From Abiotrophia sp938010525 (GTDB lineage: Bacteria > Bacillota > Bacilli > Lactobacillales > Aerococcaceae): 64,000 bases of DNA. Positions 1 to 6,169 of this stretch are shown here, in pieces. The translations under genes and the position numbers were made by a program. The notes beneath the pieces are model-generated. The model was not told the origin of the DNA. It was given only the letters and a program-made list of their open reading frames with translations, and made no database searches. Location of the stretch: assembly GCF_938010525.1 (NCBI RefSeq), contig NZ_CALLVK010000020.1, positions 110,727-174,726 on the forward strand, in the 5' to 3' direction. Every line of letters begins with the position of its first letter. Position 1 is the first letter of the stretch.

Positions 1-467
1 AAGGCAAATACTTGGACGATTGCCTTGTCATTCTTAAGGATTAGGACGCGCCCCTGGAATTTGTCAGGACTTGTCAGCATCGACTCTAACTCACTAGTTG
101 GCTCAATAGCTAAAGCTGCCAAATAGCCTTTAATAGCCTCGGCAGGAAGTTGACCAAAAGCATAACCAAGTGTTTGCCCCGTGGTGCTACCAAAAAAGAC
201 AGCCTTATTATCCTCATTATCTCCTGTTCGATAATACAAATAGTCAATCTGAGATGACCAAATCGATTTAGTAGCTGGGAAGCGCTCCGTGGCCTTGATA
301 AAGTCCATGTATTGATTATAAGACTTCTCCACATCGTCGGTAATTAAGCCCTCTACTTGCGTAAAGTAGTCCTTGTATTCCTCAGCTGTTTGTAGGCCAG
401 ATTCCGCTCTGACAAGACTAGGCACCATGAGCACGAGGGTGAATATGGCGAGCAGTAGTTTTTTCAT
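1..467 (-). CDS. Secreted protein of unknown function (partial, runs off left edge)
   Basis: An open frame begins at an ATG at 467 (complement), preceded by an AGGAAG ribosome site, and stays open to the left edge, giving about 155 residues. The first 21 residues are a typical Sec signal peptide (MKKLLLAIFTLVLMVPSLVRA), so the product should be exported. The mature part starts with an acidic helix-like stretch (TAEEYKDYFTQVEGL) and contains SSQIDYLYYRTGDNEDN and a Gly/Thr-rich segment. I do not recognise a family. No lipobox cysteine is seen. The C-terminus is outside the window, so anchoring cannot be judged. Confidence 0.75.
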   Translation of the reverse strand, partial: MKKLLLAIFTLVLMVPSLVRAESGLQTAEEYKDYFTQVEGLITDDVEKSYNQYMDFIKATERFPATKSIWSSQIDYLYYRTGDNEDNKAVFFGSTTGQTLGYAFGQLPAEAIKGYLAALAIEPTSELESMLTSPDKFQGRVLILKNDKAIVQVFA

Positions 468-500
468 TGGGTCACTTCCTTTATGGGGATTCCTTTTTCT

Positions 501-506
501 ATTATA
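501..506 (-). promoter_or_regulatory. Likely -10 box for the secreted protein gene
   Basis: On the complement a TATAAT hexamer lies about 35 bases before the ATG at 467. No convincing -35 box at standard spacing is visible, so this is a weak promoter call. Confidence 0.4.
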
Positions 507-537
507 ACACGAAAGTATCGGGAACAATAACCTGCTG

Positions 538-1296
538 TCACAGGCACTTCCGAATAGCCTGTGCCAGACCCTCAGGATTCTCCCAAGCCATTGAATGACC
601 CGCATTCGGCACTACTTCAATTTTCACACCCTGCTCTTGCAACTTCTCAAAATCAGGGTCGGGTAGTGTTTGTTCGCCGAAAATAAAATACTTAGGAAAG
701 TCAAATTGATACAAGAGCTGTCTCCAAGAGACTTGTCCTCCTTGAACCGCATTTCGAGATATTTCGAATGCCGCCTTTGGCAGCCAATTTCTTAAAGTTG
801 CTAGCCAAGTTGTATAACCTGCTTGTTGGTAGTAGACCAGCTTCTTGGCGAATTCCTGCTCCAAGTTGGTCTGATCCAGACTCGCAATATCAAAACTGGC
901 TGCCCCATCTGAACTTGGGTCTAGATTCGATTCAGTCAGTATCAGCTTCTTGACGCGCTTGCTAATCAAATTACATAATTCGATAGCGACAGCGCCGCCT
1001 AAACTATGGCCGAAAACAATCACTTGATCTAGCTTCAAATCTTCCACAAACTCACTTAAATATTGAGCATGAGCCTTAACACTGTATTCAAAATCCAAGG
1101 GCTTATCGCTGTAACCCGCGCCCAACAAATCAATCAGAATGATTCGCTGGCTAGGCCCCAGCATAGCGGCTACTTCAATATAGTCGAAAGAACTGGCGCA
1201 GCCTAAACCATGTATGAATAGGATTGGTGTCCCCTTGCCATAGAGATCATGGTAACGAATTTTGTCATTTCTTCCTCTAATTTGGTACTCTCTCAT
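538..1296 (-). CDS. Alpha/beta hydrolase
   Basis: Alpha/beta-hydrolase fold enzyme of unknown substrate, probably cytoplasmic as no signal peptide is seen. The fold is shown by the oxyanion-hole motif HGLG, the nucleophile elbow GHSLGG, and a C-terminal histidine in NAGHSMAWENPEG; the acid residue is likely in the GEQTLPDPDF segment. I chose the ATG at 1296 (MREYQIRG) because the conserved fold starts there and GGGTGAG lies upstream. In-frame starts at 1326 (ATG) and 1338 (TTG) are possible. The longer versions would reach into the direct repeat at 1334-1364. Annotation as an esterase or peptidase would go beyond the sequence. Confidence 0.85.
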   Translation of the reverse strand: MREYQIRGRNDKIRYHDLYGKGTPILFIHGLGCASSFDYIEVAAMLGPSQRIILIDLLGAGYSDKPLDFEYSVKAHAQYLSEFVEDLKLDQVIVFGHSLGGAVAIELCNLISKRVKKLILTESNLDPSSDGAASFDIASLDQTNLEQEFAKKLVYYQQAGYTTWLATLRNWLPKAAFEISRNAVQGGQVSWRQLLYQFDFPKYFIFGEQTLPDPDFEKLQEQGVKIEVVPNAGHSMAWENPEGLAQAIRKCL

Positions 1297-1333
1297 TTCT
1301 AGCTCACCCATTCCAATTTGATCCATTACTTGA

Positions 1334-1364
1334 CACAAAAGCCTCCCACCAAAAAGGATAGAAG
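1334..1364. repeat. Direct repeat copy 1 (flanks the pyrophosphatase-like gene)
   Basis: This stretch and 1771-1800 share a 21-base identical core containing AAAAGCCTCCCACCAAAA, followed by a related GGATAGAAG / TGATGGAAG tail. The two copies flank the small gene at 1403-1729. They may be decayed terminator-like elements or duplication endpoints. Confidence 0.7.
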
Positions 1365-1402
1365 ACTTGTTGTATCATTCAGTTAAATTACTTTGCTTGC
1401 GA

Positions 1403-1729
1403 TTATTTACACTCAATATGAGACTTGAAATATTTCTCTTGAAATCTAACAGCTTCTTCAATTTCTTCTACTGTAAATTTTGTTCCTATTGGAGCAACAA
1501 CCCATTTTTCTTCAACGTCATCGTCCCTTTTGATAACTGCAATTAATTCTCCCTCATATTCATCTACTGCTTTATCAACGCCAAGTACATACACATCTTG
1601 TTCTTCTCCATCAGGAGCGATTATTCCTTCAACATAACCATAATTGATTGGATAAATATGTTCCGGATAATCAGGGTGAGAACTCCCTAGTGGACGATCT
1701 ATTTTAACTTTTAAAACTTTGCCAATCAT
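1403..1729 (-). CDS. Inorganic pyrophosphatase-like small protein
   Basis: A 108-residue protein resembling the core of type I soluble inorganic pyrophosphatase, but much shorter than the usual roughly 170 residues. The match rests on YPINYGYVEG and on DGEEQDVYVL, which corresponds to the metal-binding signature D-x-D-[PE]-x-D with the middle Asp replaced by Glu. A GGAGG ribosome site precedes the ATG at 1729. Small proteins of this shape occur in Firmicutes and are often labelled inorganic diphosphatase. Whether this one hydrolyses pyrophosphate is uncertain because of its size and the changed metal ligand. It is A+T-rich and lies between two direct repeats next to an integrase remnant, so it may have arrived with the element. 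Confidence 0.75.
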   Translation of the reverse strand: MIGKVLKVKIDRPLGSSHPDYPEHIYPINYGYVEGIIAPDGEEQDVYVLGVDKAVDEYEGELIAVIKRDDDVEEKWVVAPIGTKFTVEEIEEAVRFQEKYFKSHIECK

Positions 1730-1770
1730 ATTATCTCCTCCACAAATTCAGGGTTGTCACCCGCTATTTC

Positions 1771-1800
1771 CACAAAAGCCTCCCACCAAAATGATGGAAG
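1771..1800. repeat. Direct repeat copy 2 (flanks the pyrophosphatase-like gene)
   Basis: Second copy of the element at 1334-1364, in the same orientation. It lies between the pyrophosphatase-like gene and the truncated 3' end of the integrase, close to where the mobile-element remnant appears to end. Confidence 0.7.
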
Positions 1801-1865
1801 GATTTCTTAAAATTCACCTAAATTCTACAACTCCCTTTTGAACCTACTTTTGGGGCTTTTTACTA

Positions 1866-2735
1866 TCAAATCTGTCTGTCTTTCCAACTCTTTAAAATAG
1901 AAATCGTATCACCATCTAGGGAAATAATACGTTTGCCATCACTTGTTTTGGTATAGGCATTTCTTTGCCAGTTTTTCCTTGATTTTAGAATAAGCATATG
2001 ATGAACACGCATACGCTTTTTATCGAAATCAATATCATTCCACCAAAGTGCCATTCCTTCATTTACTCGAATACCTGTCATGAAAAAAGTCCAAAGCATA
2101 ACGAAATTAAGATGTTCATAAAAATCATCAAGACAGATTTGAGCAATAACACGCTCAAATTCTACTTTAGTCCAGTATGGAACGATAGCCTTTCCTTTCG
2201 GAATAGCTTTGGCTTTCTTAGAGATATTAGTTTCCAAATAACCCATTTCTACAGCATAATCAAGAGACTTTCTAAACATACCAAAGATTAGACTAGCGTA
2301 GGATTGAGAGTAGCCAGAACCATTTTCGTCTTCGCTTGACAGTAACCATATCCGATAGTTTTGAATATCTTCAATAGTCAAACCACGTAGTGTCTTGTTA
2401 TAAAATCGTTCGGCTATCTTTTCAAGATTTTTGATTCTGACAGCATAAGTACTTTCTTCCACATACGATTTATAATATGGTATATAACAATCTAAAATAA
2501 ACTGCTTAACAGTCATATTGTAATTAGCGTAAGTATGAGCTTTGTGATACTCTCGTTTTACCCGAGTCAATTCTAAATACGCCTCTCTGGCAGTAGAAAA
2601 AGGCTTACCGTTGCTATCTTTTCTACTTTTCTTTCTAATACGTTTACCACTGATTCTATCAATACCTAGCTCTGTTTCATAGAAATATTTTCCTTTCGTA
2701 TCAACAAACACACCGCTATAACGTGTTTTTGCCAT
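1866..2735 (-). pseudogene. Tyrosine integrase, C-terminally truncated
   Basis: Site-specific recombinase of the Tn916/phage integrase type. Residues 1-65 form the arm-binding N-terminal domain (GVFVDTKGKYFYETELG, followed by RKKSRKDSNGKPF). Residues about 70-180 are the SAM-like core-binding domain. The catalytic domain begins near 190 and keeps the first catalytic Arg (TGIRVNEGMALWWNDID) and a plausible Lys (TSDGKRIISL). The reading frame stops at 289 residues, before the HxxR box and the nucleophilic Tyr; full-length relatives are nearer 380-400. It therefore cannot catalyse strand exchange. It lies 3 bases after the DUF3173-type gene, the usual order in integrative elements. Confidence 0.85.
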
Positions 2736-2738
2736 TTG

Positions 2739-3056
2739 TTATTCCTCATCTAGTTTTACACCGATAAGGTTTTCTACCCTTTCCCGTGGGACTAGTCCAA
2801 GTCTACGGTTATTGTAGAATGGTATACCTTTATTATACACCAAATCCTGCTTTACCGCTTGAATAATACTAATTGCAGTATGTTTCTTATATCCTAGTTT
2901 TATCAAGTCGTCTTTGTAGAACAATCTCTTCTGCCGTACGTGCAACAGGAATACCGAGGTAGTGTATTGCTGGATAGACCGTGGTGAAAAAATTAATTCG
3001 TATTCTGTTTTTCCTTGTTTAAACAAGGGCTCGTAGAAGGGCTTATATGAAATCAT
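2739..3056 (-). CDS. DUF3173-type protein with an HTH-like N-terminus (apparent fusion)
   Basis: The last roughly 60 residues (KDDLIKLGYKKHTAISIIQ through FYNNRRLGLVPRERVENLIG) match the small DUF3173 family encoded just before integrases in Gram-positive integrative elements. These proteins are thought to act as excision or directionality factors. The first roughly 30 residues (MISYKPFYEPLFKQGKTEYELI) instead resemble the start of a short XRE/Cro-type regulator. The recognition helix is missing, so the gene looks like a deletion fusion of two neighbouring genes. I chose the ATG at 3056 (MISYKP), with AAAGAG nine bases upstream; an ATG at 3065 is also possible. It is followed directly by the truncated integrase. 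Confidence 0.7.
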   Translation of the reverse strand: MISYKPFYEPLFKQGKTEYELIFSPRSIQQYTTSVFLLHVRQKRLFYKDDLIKLGYKKHTAISIIQAVKQDLVYNKGIPFYNNRRLGLVPRERVENLIGVKLDEE

Positions 3057-3155
3057 CGTTCTCATCTCTTTTCTAAATAGATAATTTCATTTTATCGTTT
3101 TTAATATATTGACTATGCTCAATAGATTGACTATAATTAAAGGGAGATTTATCGA

Positions 3156-4049
3156 TTGGGGGATTTTAAATTGAAACTTAAAGATTTACATACCAAGCCC
3201 TCTCCATTCAATAATGTTCAAGAATATATATCAGACAAAGAAAAAGCAATAAAATTTAGTTTCTTATTGCAAGGAAAAGAGCCTGATCGTTCTGATTTGA
3301 TAAAATTAATATATAAAGACATTTTTGAATGGTATGATGATAAAGAACATAGTGGCGATACTCTTATAACATATCGTACAGCAATTTTACGAAAATTTTA
3401 TGGAAAATCATATAGTAAGTTATCAAGAGATAAACAACTCGAGATTCTTGGTATTATAAAATCATATACTGAACATAACGATGATTTTCCTTTCGAATTT
3501 GAACTTGAAGAAGAGGAAGTTTATCAGATTTGTAACAATTATCAAATAGGAAATTTTGGAATTTTTCCAAAAAAAGGAGGAATAAATCCTAAAAGAGCAC
3601 AGTCTCCATATAATGATTATTTTGACCTTGCTTTATTAGTAATATGGGATTTATATGATGGTACATTGACTCTAGACGATGAGTCTGACGATAAGTCTAA
3701 TGTTAAGTCTAATGTTAAGTTTTTTAAACAAGCAATTTTAGATAAGAAAGAATATTTTGACCAATTTAAAGATTTTGAGACATTTCTATCTGAGAACTTC
3801 CTAACTGTATTTTTTGATGATAAAGGATATTTAATTAGATTATCTGAAATTGATAATTTTGAGGAATATGTAAAAATTAGTAATCAGATTATTTATAATA
3901 GAGGACTTGCCATTCTAACCTACCTTCAATCGAGGTATGATGATAATAGTGAAGTGCCCGCCCAACAACTTGAAGAAAAGAAAATAGTTCCTAAACCAAC
4001 TACCCAAGAGAGGCACATCGAACTCTGGAAATTGCAGAAGAAGAAATAG
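3156..4049 (+). CDS. Hypothetical protein, A+T-rich, distantly DUF6994-like
   Basis: A 297-residue soluble, acidic, Lys-rich protein with no signal peptide or membrane segment. Translation likely starts at TTG 3156, with AGGGAG nine bases upstream. The segment YQIGNFGIFPKKG, then a conserved-looking GINPKRAQSP, then NDYFDLALLVIWDLYDG, recalls the pattern of DUF6994-type proteins (IGxxxxFP, N..R, DRFDLxLxxI). This is recalled pattern similarity only. A short tandem duplication is visible as DDKSNVKSNVKF. Codon use and A+T content differ sharply from the flanking guaA, and the gene sits inside the integrase remnant, so it is probably acquired cargo. Function unknown; phage defence is conceivable but unsupported. 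Confidence 0.65.
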   Translation: MGDFKLKLKDLHTKPSPFNNVQEYISDKEKAIKFSFLLQGKEPDRSDLIKLIYKDIFEWYDDKEHSGDTLITYRTAILRKFYGKSYSKLSRDKQLEILGIIKSYTEHNDDFPFEFELEEEEVYQICNNYQIGNFGIFPKKGGINPKRAQSPYNDYFDLALLVIWDLYDGTLTLDDESDDKSNVKSNVKFFKQAILDKKEYFDQFKDFETFLSENFLTVFFDDKGYLIRLSEIDNFEEYVKISNQIIYNRGLAILTYLQSRYDDNSEVPAQQLEEKKIVPKPTTQERHIELWKLQKKK

Positions 4050-4094
4050 ATAAAATTTCTAAACTTGATGAACATTTTGAAGATAATTTAAATA

Positions 4095-4137
4095 CAAAAA
4101 GCTCTCTTAGTACATATTCACACTAAGAGAGCTTTTT
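4095..4137. terminator. Bidirectional terminator
   Basis: A perfect inverted repeat with arms AAAAAGCTCTCTTAGT and ACTAAGAGAGCTTTTT lies 45 bases after the 297-residue gene. It has A and T runs on both sides, so it can stop that gene and leftward transcription from guaA. Confidence 0.85.
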
Positions 4138-4155
4138 GTAGTCTACTTGCCAAGT

Positions 4156-4176
4156 TTGGCGGGGATATTGGCGGGG
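4156..4176. repeat. Tandem TTGGCGGGG motifs, possible integrase arm-binding sites
   Basis: Two copies of TTGGCGGGG start 12 bases apart (4156 and 4168) in the short gap between the element and the guaA 3' end. Spaced direct repeats of this kind are typical arm-type sites of Tn916-like integrases. The assignment is inference. Confidence 0.35.
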
Positions 4177-4264
4177 TACCTTTTCTAAAAAGATAAATTT
4201 ATACCATTCTAACTTCTAGGAACCCTATAGAAGCGGTGTAAAACATTCATTTTTACTTTCTATA

Positions 4265-5815
4265 TTATTCCCACTCAATGGTCGCTGGTGGTTTACTTGT
4301 AATATCATAGACCACGCGGTTAACATGGGCTACTTCGTTAACAATACGAGCACTGATGACTTGCAACACTTCCCACGGTAGGCGGGCGAAGTCGCTGGTC
4401 ATCCCGTCGATAGAGGTGACGGCACGAATCCCAACGGTATAGTCGTAGGTCCGGCCATCCCCCATAACCCCAACAGACTTGAAGCCTGGGAGCACGGTGA
4501 AGTATTGCCATACATCACGTTCTAGGCCATGGTTGGCAATCTCTTCGCGCAGAATGGCATCTGATTCACGGACGATTTCGAGTTTTTCTTCGGTGATTTC
4601 GCCAATAACCCGAATCCCGAGACCTGGGCCTGGGAATGGTTGGCGCCATACCAAGCTGTCTGGCATCCCCAGCGCTGTCCCCAAGGCACGTACTTCGTCC
4701 TTGAAGAGGGTGTTGAGAGGCTCAATCAACTCGAACTGCATGTCTTCTGGCAGACCACCCACGTTGTGGTGAGACTTGATGGTCTCAGCTGTCTTGGTCC
4801 CAGACTCAATAATGTCGGTGTAGAGGGTCCCTTGGGCTAGGAAGTCTACCCCTTCTAACTTGGCTGCTTCGTCATCGAAGACATAGACGAATTCGTTTCC
4901 GATAATTTTACGTTTTTGTTCAGGGTCGCTCACTCCGGCTAACTTGGACAAGAAGCGGTCCTTGGCATTAACCCGGATGATGTTAAGACCGAATTTACCA
5001 GCTAGGCTATCCATAACTTGGTCACCCTCGCCTTTACGCAAGAGGCCGTGGTCGACGAAGATACAGGTTAATTGGTCGCCGATGGCTTTCTGTAGGAGCA
5101 CCCCTACGACGCTAGAGTCTACCCCACCGGACAAGCCAAGCAAGACCTTGCGGTCACCGACTTGTTGACGAATTTTGGCTACTTCAATCTCGATGAAGTC
5201 TTCCATTGACCAGTCGCCTTTGGCCCCACAGATATTGAAGGCAAAGTTGCGGAGCAAGTCATTCCCGTGCTCAGAGTGACGCACTTCTGGGTGGAACTGG
5301 ACGCCGTAGATTTGACGGGCTGGGTTCTCGAAGGCCGCCACTGGGCAATGATCGTTAGAGGCCGTCACGCTGAAGCCTTCAGGCACTTGCACGATTAGGT
5401 CACCATGGCTCATCCAAACCTTCTCATGGCTATCTAAGCCAGCAAAGAGGCCTGTTTCACGTTGGTGAACATCTAACATGGAGCGACCATATTCGCGCTT
5501 GTTAGCAGATTCGACTTTACCGCCTAAAAGATGGGTCGTCAACTGCATGCCATAGCAAATCCCTAAGATCGGAATCCCCAATTCGAAGATGGCGGGGTCA
5601 ATGGTGAAGGCACCCTCAGCATAGACGCTATGTGGTCCCCCTGAGAAGATAATCCCCTTGACATTGCCTTCGGCTTGAATGTCGGCTGCACTGGTATCAT
5701 TGGGTAATAATTCACTGAAGACCCCAAACTCCCGAATGCGACGGGTAATCAACTGGTTATACTGACTCCCAAAATCCAACACAATAATTTTCTCTAACGA
5801 TGCCTGTGTTTTCAT
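4265..5815 (-). CDS. guaA: GMP synthase (glutamine-hydrolysing)
   Basis: Converts XMP to GMP using ATP and glutamine in the last step of guanine nucleotide synthesis. The protein has 516 residues, the usual length. Residues about 8-200 form the class I glutamine amidotransferase with the nucleophile Cys87 in GICYGMQ and the His-Glu pair in FHPEVRHSE. The ATP-pyrophosphatase domain follows with the PP-loop GLSGGVDSSV. The C-terminal dimerisation domain carries RQPFPGPGLGIRV and ends in KPPATIEWE. The ATG at 5815 has AAGGAGC upstream. The 3' end of guaA is a known insertion site for genomic islands, which fits the integrase remnant directly beyond it. Confidence 0.98.
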   Translation of the reverse strand: MKTQASLEKIIVLDFGSQYNQLITRRIREFGVFSELLPNDTSAADIQAEGNVKGIIFSGGPHSVYAEGAFTIDPAIFELGIPILGICYGMQLTTHLLGGKVESANKREYGRSMLDVHQRETGLFAGLDSHEKVWMSHGDLIVQVPEGFSVTASNDHCPVAAFENPARQIYGVQFHPEVRHSEHGNDLLRNFAFNICGAKGDWSMEDFIEIEVAKIRQQVGDRKVLLGLSGGVDSSVVGVLLQKAIGDQLTCIFVDHGLLRKGEGDQVMDSLAGKFGLNIIRVNAKDRFLSKLAGVSDPEQKRKIIGNEFVYVFDDEAAKLEGVDFLAQGTLYTDIIESGTKTAETIKSHHNVGGLPEDMQFELIEPLNTLFKDEVRALGTALGMPDSLVWRQPFPGPGLGIRVIGEITEEKLEIVRESDAILREEIANHGLERDVWQYFTVLPGFKSVGVMGDGRTYDYTVGIRAVTSIDGMTSDFARLPWEVLQVISARIVNEVAHVNRVVYDITSKPPATIEWE

Positions 5816-5848
5816 GCTTTGCTCCTTTACTTGATCTTGTTATTGCCT

Positions 5849-5877
5849 ATTGTACCAAAACCCCGTCCCGGTGTCAT
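5849..5877 (-). promoter_or_regulatory. guaA promoter
   Basis: On the complement, ATGACA (-35) and TACAAT (-10) are separated by 17 bases, and the -10 box lies about 35 bases before the guaA ATG. No guanine riboswitch-like fold is visible in the short leader. Confidence 0.65.
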
Positions 5878-5924
5878 TAAATGTCGATGAGAGTTAGACT
5901 GTCTGCCCCAACCCTATATATAAC

Positions 5925-5948
5925 AAAAAAAGGAGGGTTACCCCTCCT
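5925..5948 (-). terminator. Terminator after tRNA-Leu
   Basis: Arms AGGAGGG and CCCTCCT with a 4-base loop, followed on the complement by a run of T. It lies just past the 3' end of the tRNA. Confidence 0.8.
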
Positions 5949-5954
5949 CGGTGA

Positions 5955-6037
5955 TGCGGCCAAGAAGACTCGAACTTCCACGGGGATACCCCCACTGCCC
6001 CCTCAAGACAGCGCGTCTGCCATTCCGCCATGACCGC
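5955..6037 (-). tRNA. tRNA-Leu (anticodon GAG)
   Basis: An 83-base class II tRNA. The acceptor stem is GCGGTCA with TGGCCGC, the D-arm contains GGCGGAATGGCAGACGC, and the anticodon arm is CTGTC-TTGAGGG-GGCAG with anticodon GAG. A long variable arm and GAAGTTCGAGTCTTC T-arm follow. The CCA end is not encoded. It has its own promoter and terminator. Confidence 0.93.
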
Positions 6038-6054
6038 AAAATCACTACTCGATT

Positions 6055-6083
6055 ATTATAGCATCTTGGACTAAGCATGGCAA
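6055..6083 (-). promoter_or_regulatory. tRNA-Leu promoter
   Basis: On the complement TTGCCA (-35) and TATAAT (-10) are separated by exactly 17 bases, ending 18 bases before the mature tRNA 5' end. Confidence 0.8.
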
Positions 6084-6132
6084 GCAATTTTTTCAGAATT
6101 TTATTGCTGGCCTCCTTGCCCCAAATAGAAAA

Positions 6133-6158
6133 GAGGCTGAGACAAAAGTCTCAACCTC
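6133..6158 (-). terminator. Terminator of the GH101 gene
   Basis: Arms GAGGCTGAGAC and GTCTCAACCTC with loop AAAA (one wobble) lie 11 bases beyond the stop codon and are followed by a short T-rich tail on the complement. Confidence 0.8.
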
Positions 6159-6169
6159 TCATATCTAAA

